6,194 nucleotides of DNA from positions 1 to 6,194 of the forward strand of contig CALXZQ010000063.1 of the NCBI GenBank assembly GCA_944393275.1. Reading direction: 5' to 3'. Positions within the stretch are counted from its first letter, which is position 1, and every line of letters starts with the position of its first letter. The stretch comes from an uncultured Clostridia bacterium. GTDB lineage: Bacteria > Bacillota > Clostridia > TANB77 > CAG-508. This document shows, one piece after another, positions 1 to 6,148 of this stretch. The position numbers were made by a program, and so were the translations under genes. The notes beneath the pieces were generated by a model, which was not told the origin of the DNA, searched no databases, and saw only the letters and a program-made list of their open reading frames with translations.

Positions 1-889
1 GTGATGGAGTGTACACATGGTTATATCCTAGTTCTATTTCTTTATCTTGAATATATCTTTCTAATATTCTTCTTACTATAGCTCCATTTGGTAAATACAT
101 AGGTAATCCTGAGCCTACAAGTTCATGTGTCATAAACAATTCTAATTCCTTGCCTATTTTTCTATGATCTCTCTGTTTTGCTTCTTCTAATAATTTAAGG
201 TATTCTTCTAATTGACTTGCTTTAGGATATGAAACTGCATAAATTCTTTGTAGCATTTTATTTTTTTCACTGCCTCTCCAGTATGCTCCAGATGAGGTTA
301 ATAGTTTTACATATTTTACCTTTCCAGTACTCATTAAATGTGGTCCTGCACATAAATCAGTAAACTCTCCTTGCTTATAAAAAGAAATTTCTTCTCCCTG
401 TTCTAAGTCATTTATTAATTCTTGTTTATATGGCTCGTCCTTCATTAATTCTAGGGCTTCTTTTTTAGGTAAACTAAATCTCTCAATGATTAAGTCTTCT
501 TTTATAATTTTTTTCATTTCTTCTTCAATTTTTTGTTTATCTTCATCTGTAAATGGTTTTTCTACATCAAAATCATAATAAAATCCTTCATCAATGCTTG
601 GCCCTATTGCAAGTTTTGCATTTGGAAATAATCTTTTTACAGCTTGTGCCATTATATGTGAAGTTGTATGCCAGTAAGCCTTTTTTCCGTCTAGACTGCT
701 GTCAAATGTATGAATTGTTAGTGTACAATCTTTATCTATAATTGTTCTTAAATCTTTTATCTTTCCATCAATTTCTCCACAAGTTGCAACTCTAGCTAGT
801 CCTTCACTTATCTTTTTAGCTACATCCAATATAGTCATTTCATTTTCAATTTCCATATTGGATCCGTCTTTTAATGTAATTCTAATCAT
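1..889 (-). CDS. thrS: Threonyl-tRNA synthetase, N-terminal part (runs off the left edge)
   Basis: This cytoplasmic class II aminoacyl-tRNA synthetase charges tRNA-Thr with threonine. 296 codons are visible, against about 640 in the whole family, so the rest of the catalytic core (motifs 2 and 3, zinc ligands) and the anticodon-binding domain lie outside the window. Seen in order: a TGS domain (about residues 1-60, starting MIRITLKDGS); the editing domain with HTTSH at 74-78 (the HxxxH pair) and DLCAGPH at 178-184, whose Cys180 is the expected third editing-site residue; then the start of the catalytic domain with GLPMYLPNGA at 261-270 and motif 1 ending GYNHVYTP near 288-295. Nothing required in this half is missing, so mischarged Ser-tRNA-Thr editing should work. 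The ATG at 889-887 is supported by AAGGAGGA at 903-896, six bases upstream. The gene is preceded by a threonine T-box leader, which supports both identity and start. Identification is by family motifs and is secure. Confidence 0.97.
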   Translation of the reverse strand, partial: MIRITLKDGSNMEIENEMTILDVAKKISEGLARVATCGEIDGKIKDLRTIIDKDCTLTIHTFDSSLDGKKAYWHTTSHIMAQAVKRLFPNAKLAIGPSIDEGFYYDFDVEKPFTDEDKQKIEEEMKKIIKEDLIIERFSLPKKEALELMKDEPYKQELINDLEQGEEISFYKQGEFTDLCAGPHLMSTGKVKYVKLLTSSGAYWRGSEKNKMLQRIYAVSYPKASQLEEYLKLLEEAKQRDHRKIGKELELFMTHELVGSGLPMYLPNGAIVRRILERYIQDKEIELGYNHVYTPS

Positions 890-920
890 ACCAATTCCTC
901 CTTAAAAATTATTTATATAT

Positions 921-969
921 AAAAAAGCACACCAATAAGTAGCAGCTTTACTACTTACAGGAGTGCTTT
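921..969 (-). terminator. Intrinsic terminator of the thrS T-box
   Basis: On the minus strand AAAGCAC (969-963) pairs with GTGCTTT (930-924). Inside it, CC pairs with GG and TAAGTAG pairs with CTACTTA, giving a long hairpin interrupted only by small symmetrical mismatches. The T-run starts within the 3' arm, continues to 921 and is followed by AT-rich sequence. The 5' arm overlaps the 3' strand of the antiterminator, so the two folds exclude each other, as expected for a transcriptional T-box. It ends about 17 bases before the thrS ribosome binding site. It would also stop any transcript reading through from the glycosyltransferase gene when tRNA-Thr is charged. Confidence 0.93.
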
Positions 970-1142
970 ATTTCACACGGTTCCATCCTTGTAATTTTTC
1001 TTAATTAGATTATATCGTAATCAACGCCTAATTTATTAGATTAGGTGCCCAAGAGTTAGTTTTCAAATAATTACATTAAGATTAGCTTTCAGCCTATGAC
1101 TAATCATCTCTTTTAATAAACACTATTTTACTTTTCTCTTCA
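921..1142 (-). promoter_or_regulatory. T-box riboswitch leader of thrS (threonine specifier ACU)
   Basis: This leader RNA binds uncharged tRNA-Thr and then lets transcription continue into thrS. Visible parts on the minus strand: Stem I with lower helix AAGAG (1140-1136) pairing CTCTT (1055-1051); loop-E strand AGTA (1132-1129) facing GAA (1064-1062); specifier ACT, a Thr codon, at 1060-1058 followed by A; further pairings AAATA/TATTT, ATTAA/TTAAT and GATTAG/CTAATC; and an AGAGATGA / GGCTGAAAG apical pair resembling the conserved AG-bulge and GNUG loop. Two small hairpins follow: CCTAAT/ATTAGG (1045-1027) and GATTA/TAATC (1022-1008). The T-box core TGGAACC is at 985-979 within AAGGATGGAACCGTG. 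The antiterminator pairs AGGA (989-986) and GTG (978-976) with CAC (965-963) and TCCT (962-959), using the bases that form the terminator's 5' arm. There is little room for a Stem II/IIA-B pseudoknot, so this looks like a compact class. Secondary structure was folded by eye. Confidence 0.93.
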
Positions 1143-1148
1143 TTGCAT

Positions 1149-1154
1149 ATTATA
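1149..1154 (-). promoter_or_regulatory. Probable -10 box of the thrS leader promoter
   Basis: A perfect TATAAT (1154-1149) places a transcription start near 1142, exactly where the T-box Stem I begins (AATGAAGAG). The position is convincing, but no good -35 is present at 16-18 bases (the region is an A-run, near 1178-1172) and there is no TG extension. Strength is therefore uncertain, and the leader may also be transcribed from upstream. The TAA stop of the glycosyltransferase gene (1152-1150) lies inside this box. Confidence 0.5.
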
Positions 1155-2412
1155 TTTTTTCAATAAGTTCTATTTTTTTTTCATCTTTAACATCTTGTAT
1201 TTTTATATCTCTAACATGGTCAATTTTCTCCCAACTTGTATCTCTTTTAAATAAACATTTAAAGTTTATTAATAGCCAAGAACCTAAAAATAATGGATAA
1301 CAAAGTAGTCCTTTAATCATAGGTCGTATTGGTCTATGATCTAATTTCATAATTAGTATACCAGTAAATATTGGTAATATAAATGTCGGAATTAGATACC
1401 TCGCATAGTTAGCTATTAATTCTCCAGATGTCATACCATTACCTAAATATATTGTTATATTTAAAAGTAGTAATATAATTGTTACCACAAACATTGGAAT
1501 ACTTCCTAATATATATAGTAAACCATCAAAATTCATTAATGTTTTGTGTTCTTTTACTGCTTCTACTAATTGTTTTGTATATTTCTCAATACATTGAATA
1601 TGTCCTACTGACCATCTTGTTCTTTGTATCCAAGATTGTTTAAATCCAACTGGTTGTTCATCATATACTATAGCATCAGTAGCCCACCCTAATTTTCTAC
1701 CTTTTATTATTCTCTTTAATGAGAATTCAATGTCTTCTGTTAATGTTTCTGTTATCCAACCTTCTGGTTTTATTACATCAAATTTAACCATAAATCCTGT
1801 TCCATTTAATAATGGAGATAATCCAAGATTATATCTAGCTAAATGATAGAATCTGTGTAAAGTCCAATAGAATATTGCATATCCTGCTGTTACCCAACTA
1901 TCTGATGGATTTTTTATATCTCTATATCCTTGTACAACATCTTCTCCTTGGCAAAGTTTCTTATTCATTGCTTTTAAGAAATTTTTGTCTACAATATTAT
2001 CAGAGTCAAATACACAAAAAGCATCATAATCTGCATTTTCTTTAATTTTTTGTGACAAGAACCATTGTAAAGCATATCCTTTAGTTTTGTTTGTACTATC
2101 GAATCTTTCATAAACAATAGCACCCAATTCTCTTGCTATTTTTGCTGTATTATCTGTACAGTTATCTGCTATAACATATATATCATATAAGTTTTTGTCA
2201 TAATCTTGGTCTTTTAAGCTTTCTATAAGATTCCCTACGACAGCTTCTTCATTATGAGCAGGTATAATAACCATAAATTTATGTTTTTTATTTATAATTA
2301 GTGGTTTATCTTTCAATTTAACTAATGAACAAATGCTAACCATAATTTGATATAGCCAAAATATGGTTAGAATCCAAACTAGTGCTTGTTGAATCACGTA
2401 TAAATATTCCAT
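1150..2412 (-). CDS. Membrane-bound processive-type glycosyltransferase, family 2
   Basis: 420 residues, predicted to add sugars from a nucleotide-sugar donor on the cytoplasmic face and possibly extrude a polysaccharide; the sugar cannot be told. Visible: an N-terminal membrane segment (about 8-30); a GT-A domain with PAHNEE (51-56), ADNCTDNT (82-89), the metal-binding DSD (136-138), NGTGFM (203-208), TED with the likely catalytic Asp227 (225-227), and QRTRW (263-267), the Q/RxxRW motif of processive synthases; then three membrane segments (about 298-322, 338-355, 365-384) and a basic/charged tail with TSWEKIDHVR (392-401), like the WxKTxH motif after the last helix in such enzymes. The layout resembles the NodC / poly-GlcNAc synthase (IcaA/PgaC) / hyaluronan synthase group. 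All expected catalytic residues are present. The ATG has AAGAGAGG (2426-2419) six bases upstream. No polysaccharide deacetylase, PilZ protein or other partner is nearby, so the product stays open. Confidence 0.9.
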   Translation of the reverse strand: MEYLYVIQQALVWILTIFWLYQIMVSICSLVKLKDKPLIINKKHKFMVIIPAHNEEAVVGNLIESLKDQDYDKNLYDIYVIADNCTDNTAKIARELGAIVYERFDSTNKTKGYALQWFLSQKIKENADYDAFCVFDSDNIVDKNFLKAMNKKLCQGEDVVQGYRDIKNPSDSWVTAGYAIFYWTLHRFYHLARYNLGLSPLLNGTGFMVKFDVIKPEGWITETLTEDIEFSLKRIIKGRKLGWATDAIVYDEQPVGFKQSWIQRTRWSVGHIQCIEKYTKQLVEAVKEHKTLMNFDGLLYILGSIPMFVVTIILLLLNITIYLGNGMTSGELIANYARYLIPTFILPIFTGILIMKLDHRPIRPMIKGLLCYPLFLGSWLLINFKCLFKRDTSWEKIDHVRDIKIQDVKDEKKIELIEKI

Positions 2413-2471
2413 TTTTTACCTCTCTTTTATTTTAGATAATACTTTTTATAATATTATTCGCTACAATTTAT

Positions 2472-2501
2472 ATTATACTATATATACTATACTTTTTGCA
2501 A
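2472..2501 (-). promoter_or_regulatory. Likely promoter of the glycosyltransferase gene
   Basis: TTGCAA (2501-2496) and TATAAT (2477-2472) are separated by 18 bases on the minus strand, a good sigma-A-type match. A start near 2465 would give a leader of about 50 bases before the gene's ribosome binding site. The surrounding DNA is extremely AT-rich, so chance matches are possible, but this pair is close to consensus and sits in the right place in the 166-base gap after pnp. It suggests the gene can be transcribed independently of rpsO-pnp. Confidence 0.6.
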
Positions 2502-2533
2502 CTTTTTAGCAAGCAATTTATGGTAATTTATAC

Positions 2534-2556
2534 AATATTAATAAATTTTTAATATT
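2534..2556. repeat. AT-only inverted repeat downstream of pnp
   Basis: AATATTAA (2534-2541) and TTAATATT (2549-2556) form a perfect 8-bp palindrome with a 7-base loop, starting 23 bases after the pnp stop. It contains no G or C and lacks a clean T-run, so it would be a weak hairpin and is not a convincing terminator. No better terminator is seen in the 166-base gap, so some pnp transcripts may continue into the glycosyltransferase gene. It may simply reflect base composition. Confidence 0.3.
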
Positions 2557-2578
2557 TACTAATTTATATTTATTTTGT

Positions 2579-4702
2579 TTATTCTTTACTTTCTTCTTTA
2601 TCTTCTTCTACATCTTTCATACTTAAATTTATTCTATTTTGATCATCGATTTCAATAACTTTTACAGTTACTTCATCTCCTATGTGAAGAACATCTTCAA
2701 CTTTGTTTACTCTGTCTTTAGATATTTTTGAAATGTGAAGCAAACCTTCTTTTCCTCCTCCAATATTAACAAAGGCTCCAAAATTCGTTATTCTTACTAC
2801 TTTTCCTACATATATACCATTTAATTCTATTTCTCTAGCAATGTCTTCTATCATTTCTAAGGCTTTTGTTCCAGCATTGATATCCGCAGAATAAATAAAT
2901 ACTTGTCCATCTTCTTCAATATCAACTTTTACACCTGTTTCCTCGATTATTTTATTAATCATTTTTCCTCCAGGTCCTATTACATCCTTTATTTTATCAA
3001 TACTTATTTTCGTATTAATAATTTTAGGTGCATATTTTGATATTTCTTTTCTAGGTTCAGCTATTTCTTTTAACATTATTTCATCTAATATATAATTTCT
3101 TGCAACTCTTGTCCTTTCAAAAGCTTCTTCAATTATTTCATAACTTAATCCATCTACTTTGATATCTACTTGTATAGCTGTAATTCCTTTCTTAGTTCCT
3201 CCAACTTTGAAGTCCATATCTCCAAAGAAATCTTCTATTCCTTGTATATCTGTAAGCATTATATATTTATCTGAACCATCTGGATCTGTAACTAATCCCG
3301 TAGAAATTCCTGCAACAGGTCTTTTAATTGGTACTCCTGCATCCATTAATGCTAATGTGCTTCCACATATGCTTGCTTGTGATGTTGAACCGTTTGAAGA
3401 TAATACTTCTGATACAACTCTTATTGCATATGGAAATTCTTCTACTGATGGTATTACTGGAACTAAAGCTTTTTCTGCTAGTGCTCCATGTCCTATCTCT
3501 CTTCTTCCTGGCCCTCTAGATGGTCTAGCTTCTCCAACACTATATGCTGGGAAGTTATATTGGTGCATATATCTCTTACTTTCTTCATCATCTAATCCAT
3601 CTAATGTTTGTTCTTCAGATATCATTCCTAATGTTACTATTGATAATACTTGAGTTTGTCCTCTTGTAAATAATGCACTTCCATGTACTCTTGGTAATAG
3701 ATTAACTTCACAAGATAATGGTCTTATTTCATCTATGGCTCTACCGTCAGGTCTTTTATGTTCTTTATATATCATCTCTCTTACACATTTTTTCTCTAAA
3801 TCATGAATACTTGTTGCTATATCATACATTTTCTCCTCAGTTGCTTCTTCTCCATATTTTTCTGTATAATATGCAATAATATCTTCTGATAATTTTTCCA
3901 TATTTGCATCACGAACTTCTTTATCTTGGGCTTGTACATCTAAATACATTCTATCTTTGAATTCTTTTTCTATCTCTGCAAATACCTCACTATCTACTGC
4001 AAAAGATTTATATTCAAATTTTGGTTTTCCTATTTCCTCTTTTACACTTTCTATAAAGTCACATACTTTTTTAATTTCTGTATGTGCTTGTTTAATAGCT
4101 TCTAGCATAATGTCCTCTGGTATTTCATCTGCTCCAGCTTCTATCATAGCAATTTTTTCTTTTGTTCCTGCTACTGTTAATGTTAATCTGCTTTTTTCTC
4201 TTTGCTCTGAGTTTGGATTTATTATTATTTGATTATCAATATATCCTACATTTACTGCAGCTGTTGGTCCTCCAAATGGTATATCTGAAATTGAAAGTGC
4301 AGCGGAAGCTCCTATCATTGCACATACTTCTGGTGAATTATCTTGGTCTACTGATAATACTGTTGCTACAACACATACATCATTTCTAAAATCCTTTGGA
4401 AATAAAGGTCTTAAAGGTCTATCTATTGCTCTTGATGTTAAAATTGCTTTATCACTAGGTTTTCCTTCTCTTTTTAAAAAGCTTCCTGGTATTTTACCTA
4501 CTGAATATAATTTTTCTTCATAATCTACTGATAATGGGAAGAAATCCACCCCATCTCTAGGTTCTTTTGAAGCAGTAACATTTACCATTACAACTGTATC
4601 TCCATATCTTACTACTACACTTCCATTAGCTAGTCCTGCAATTTTTCCTGTTTCAAATGTTAAAGTTCTTCCTGCTAGTTCCATTGAATAAGTTTTAAAC
4701 AT
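2579..4702 (-). CDS. pnp: Polyribonucleotide nucleotidyltransferase (PNPase)
   Basis: This is a phosphorolytic 3'-to-5' exoribonuclease: RNA plus phosphate gives nucleoside diphosphates. It acts as a ring-shaped trimer in mRNA decay and RNA quality control. At 707 residues it is full length for the family. Domains in order: first RNase PH-like domain (about 10-140, with GSFLKREGKPSDKAILTSRA from 73); the all-helical linker (about 145-310); the second, catalytic RNase PH-like domain (about 320-545, with RGQTQ at 347-351, GRREIGHGALAEKAL from 399 and SSNGSTSQASICG at 435-447); KH domain with GPGG at 576-579; S1 domain (about 628-695) and an acidic tail. By comparison with the E. coli enzyme, Asp491, Asp497 and Lys499 in EDFFGDMDFK are the catalytic acid/metal-site residues, and Ser439/Thr440 the phosphate-binding pair. 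The ATG has AAGGAG (4716-4711) eight bases upstream. It lies 71 bases downstream of rpsO, the standard bacterial arrangement, probably as one operon. Confidence 0.99.
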   Translation of the reverse strand: MFKTYSMELAGRTLTFETGKIAGLANGSVVVRYGDTVVMVNVTASKEPRDGVDFFPLSVDYEEKLYSVGKIPGSFLKREGKPSDKAILTSRAIDRPLRPLFPKDFRNDVCVVATVLSVDQDNSPEVCAMIGASAALSISDIPFGGPTAAVNVGYIDNQIIINPNSEQREKSRLTLTVAGTKEKIAMIEAGADEIPEDIMLEAIKQAHTEIKKVCDFIESVKEEIGKPKFEYKSFAVDSEVFAEIEKEFKDRMYLDVQAQDKEVRDANMEKLSEDIIAYYTEKYGEEATEEKMYDIATSIHDLEKKCVREMIYKEHKRPDGRAIDEIRPLSCEVNLLPRVHGSALFTRGQTQVLSIVTLGMISEEQTLDGLDDEESKRYMHQYNFPAYSVGEARPSRGPGRREIGHGALAEKALVPVIPSVEEFPYAIRVVSEVLSSNGSTSQASICGSTLALMDAGVPIKRPVAGISTGLVTDPDGSDKYIMLTDIQGIEDFFGDMDFKVGGTKKGITAIQVDIKVDGLSYEIIEEAFERTRVARNYILDEIMLKEIAEPRKEISKYAPKIINTKISIDKIKDVIGPGGKMINKIIEETGVKVDIEEDGQVFIYSADINAGTKALEMIEDIAREIELNGIYVGKVVRITNFGAFVNIGGGKEGLLHISKISKDRVNKVEDVLHIGDEVTVKVIEIDDQNRINLSMKDVEEDKEESKE

Positions 4703-4735
4703 AATCTTTACTCCTTAATATCTTAATATATAATT

Positions 4736-4765
4736 ATAGGACGCTTGTGTGTTCAAACGCCCTAT
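4736..4765 (-). promoter_or_regulatory. Stem-loop in the rpsO-pnp gap
   Basis: On the minus strand ATAGGGCGTTTG (4765-4754) pairs with CAAGCGTCCTAT (4747-4736) over 12 bp, including two G-U pairs, around a 6-base loop. It begins nine bases after the rpsO stop and ends about 20 bases before the pnp ribosome binding site. No T-run follows, so it is unlikely to be an efficient terminator. In E. coli a pnp leader hairpin is cut by RNase III and then used by PNPase for autoregulation; a similar processing or autoregulatory role here is inferred from position only. Confidence 0.65.
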
Positions 4766-4773
4766 TGTAATTA

Positions 4774-5037
4774 CTATTTTCTTAATCCTAATTTTTCAAC
4801 AATATCTCTATATCTTTGAACATCTTTTTTAGATAAGTAGTTTAATAGGTTTCTTCTAGCACCTACCATTTTTAATAGTCCTCTTCTAGAGTGATTGTCT
4901 TTTTGATGAACTTTTAAATGTTCTGTTAATTCATTAATTCTTTCTGTTAAAAGAGCAATTTGTACTTCTGGAGAACCAGTATCATTTTCCTCTCTTTTAT
5001 AAGTATTAATAATTTCTTGTTTTCTTTCTTTTGTCAT
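4774..5037 (-). CDS. rpsO: Small ribosomal subunit protein S15 (uS15)
   Basis: This primary 16S rRNA-binding protein of the small subunit helps fold the central domain and contributes to a subunit bridge. At 87 residues it matches the family (88-89 is typical). It is largely helical and basic, with the hallmark DTGSPEVQIALLTERI beginning at residue 19, the conserved HSRRGLLKMVGARRNLLNYL from 48, and the KLGLRK end. The ATG at 5037-5035 is preceded by a strong AGGAGGTG (5053-5046) at eight bases. It is first in the operon with pnp. Its upstream leader can pair the ribosome binding site, and S15 is known to repress its own mRNA in several bacteria, so feedback control is plausible here. Nothing unusual is seen in the protein. 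Confidence 0.99.
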   Translation of the reverse strand: MTKERKQEIINTYKREENDTGSPEVQIALLTERINELTEHLKVHQKDNHSRRGLLKMVGARRNLLNYLSKKDVQRYRDIVEKLGLRK

Positions 5038-5044
5038 TTTTTAT

Positions 5045-5090
5045 ACACCTCCTAGACTTTTTACCTTAAACTGAGCTAAGTTCTAGGTGT
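5045..5090 (-). promoter_or_regulatory. rpsO leader structure pairing the ribosome binding site; candidate S15 autoregulatory element
   Basis: On the minus strand ACACCTAGA (5090-5082) can pair with the TCTAGGAGGTGT segment (5056-5045) over nine base pairs with a three-base bulge. The paired segment contains the Shine-Dalgarno AGGAGGTG. Enclosed is a small hairpin, CTTA (5080-5077) with TAAG (5068-5065), loop of eight. The same TAAGGT (5068-5063) can instead pair with ACCTTA (5117-5112) farther upstream, so a switch or pseudoknot is possible. S15 binding sites in leaders of different phyla differ in shape, so the fold alone does not assign a known class. The pairing is seen; its control by S15 is inference. 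Confidence 0.55.
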
Positions 5091-5131
5091 TATATTTTCC
5101 ATAGCCAAGTATAAGGTTAACAACATAATAT

Positions 5132-5160
5132 ATTTTACTATATATCTGCATAAAAATCAA
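5132..5160 (-). promoter_or_regulatory. Likely promoter of rpsO-pnp
   Basis: TTGATT (5160-5155) and TAAAAT (5137-5132) are spaced by 17 bases on the minus strand. The predicted start near 5125 yields a leader of about 88 bases, long enough to include both pairing options described for the rpsO leader. It is the best sigma-A-type match between rpsO and the divergent gene. Confidence 0.6.
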
Positions 5161-5197
5161 TACGTTTATCAGATTTTCTTACATATTATTTCCATAC

Positions 5198-5226
5198 TTG
5201 AAGTAACAAGCTATTTTTTGTATAAT
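5198..5226 (+). promoter_or_regulatory. Likely promoter of the pseudouridine synthase gene
   Basis: TTGAAG (5198-5203) and a perfect TATAAT (5221-5226) are separated by 17 bases. The start would fall near 5233, leaving a leader of about 16 bases that just includes the ribosome binding site AAAGGA (5235-5240). Its -35 lies 37 bases from the divergent rpsO -35, so the two polymerases would bind back to back. Confidence 0.7.
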
Positions 5227-5248
5227 AATTCGTGAAAGGATTATTTAT

Positions 5249-6148
5249 ATGTTAATTTCATATGTTGTAAAAAATGATAAATTTGAGAATATAAAAGATG
5301 TTTTAAAAGGTCACTTCATGATTTCTGATAGATTATTATTAAAATTAAAAAATAATAATAAAATCTTTTTAAATAAGCTTCCGTGCAATGTAAAAGATAA
5401 GGTGAATCTAAACGATACTATCAGTTTTTCATTAGACTTTGTTGAAGATAATTCTAATATTGTTGCTACTAAAATGAATCTAGACATAATTTACGAAGAT
5501 GAATATTATTTGGTTTTAAATAAACCTGCAGGTATTGCAGTCCATCCTTCTATATTACATTATGATAATAGTTTGTCCAATGGTGTTAAATATTATTTTG
5601 ATTCTATTAATTTAAAGAAAAAAATTAGACCAGTAAATAGAATTGATAAAGATACTTCTGGATTAGTTGTTTTTGCTAAGAATGAATATATTCAAGAATG
5701 CTTATCAAAGCAGATGAATTTAAAGCAGTTTAATAAGGAATATATTGCTATTGTAGAAGGCTTCGTGGAAGAACCCAAAGGTACAATTGATTTACCTATT
5801 GCCAGAAAAGAAAATAGTATAATTGAAAGATGTATTAGTCCTAATGGAGATAAATCTATTACTCACTATGAAATTCTAAGAGAGGGACATATTAATGACA
5901 CAAATTTTTCTGTAGTTAAATGTATTCTAGAAACAGGTAGAACCCACCAAATAAGGGTACATTTTAGCTCAATAGGACATCCTCTACTATCTGATACTTT
6001 ATATGGTAATTCCTCATCTTTGATTTCAAGGCAAGCACTTCATAGCTTCCAAATGAAATTTGTTCATCCAATTACTAATAAGAATGTAAAATATATTGCA
6101 AAAATACCCGAAGATTTTTATATTTTTTTAAATAATACCTTTTTATAA
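5249..6148 (+). CDS. RluA-family RNA pseudouridine synthase
   Basis: This enzyme isomerises specific uridines to pseudouridine in rRNA or tRNA; which site cannot be told from sequence alone. At 299 residues it matches the RluA family. The N-terminal 70 residues look like a divergent S4-type RNA-binding domain (KLKNNNKIFLNKLPCNVKDK from 32). The catalytic domain follows: NKPAG at 91-95, the active-site motif NRIDKDTSGL at 130-139 with catalytic Asp133, the KEYIAIVEG strand (163-171), and LETGRTHQIRVH at 227-238 with the conserved Arg, followed by SSIGHPLLSDTLYG (240-253). The usual HRLD motif reads NRID; the first residue varies among RluA paralogues such as the YhcT type, so this is not a sign of inactivity. 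The ATG has AAAGGA (5235-5240) eight bases upstream. The gene is divergent from rpsO. The remaining 46 bases after its stop are AT-rich, with no terminator visible before the window ends. Confidence 0.95.
   Translation: MLISYVVKNDKFENIKDVLKGHFMISDRLLLKLKNNNKIFLNKLPCNVKDKVNLNDTISFSLDFVEDNSNIVATKMNLDIIYEDEYYLVLNKPAGIAVHPSILHYDNSLSNGVKYYFDSINLKKKIRPVNRIDKDTSGLVVFAKNEYIQECLSKQMNLKQFNKEYIAIVEGFVEEPKGTIDLPIARKENSIIERCISPNGDKSITHYEILREGHINDTNFSVVKCILETGRTHQIRVHFSSIGHPLLSDTLYGNSSSLISRQALHSFQMKFVHPITNKNVKYIAKIPEDFYIFLNNTFL

Noticed and set aside
553..741. 62-codon plus-strand open frame opposite thrS
   Set aside because: It is antisense to conserved thrS sequence coding for the editing domain and has no ribosome binding site.
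890..1149. Hairpin-rich region as a transposon end or CRISPR remnant
   Set aside because: All the inverted repeats here are explained by the T-box fold and its terminator; there are no direct repeats, target-site duplications or spacers.
2413..2578. Terminator of the rpsO-pnp operon in the gap before the glycosyltransferase gene
   Set aside because: Only an all-AT palindrome and a weak ATAATA/TATTAT pairing are present; neither has a GC stem followed by a T-run, so no terminator is called.
3159..3653. Open frame of 164 codons on the plus strand opposite pnp
   Set aside because: It lies wholly inside the well-supported pnp gene on the other strand, has no credible ribosome binding site or recognisable domain, and its Ser/Pro/Leu-rich composition is what antisense of an AT-rich gene produces.
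3957..4389. Two overlapping short plus-strand open frames opposite the 5' half of pnp
   Set aside because: Both are antisense shadows of pnp with low-complexity Leu/Ser composition and no start signals.
4733..4761. Possible separate pnp promoter (TATAAT at 4738-4733)
   Set aside because: The -10 match is perfect, but the sequence at the right distance (GGCGTT or nearby) is a poor -35 and forms part of the stem-loop; chance TATAAT is common in such AT-rich DNA.
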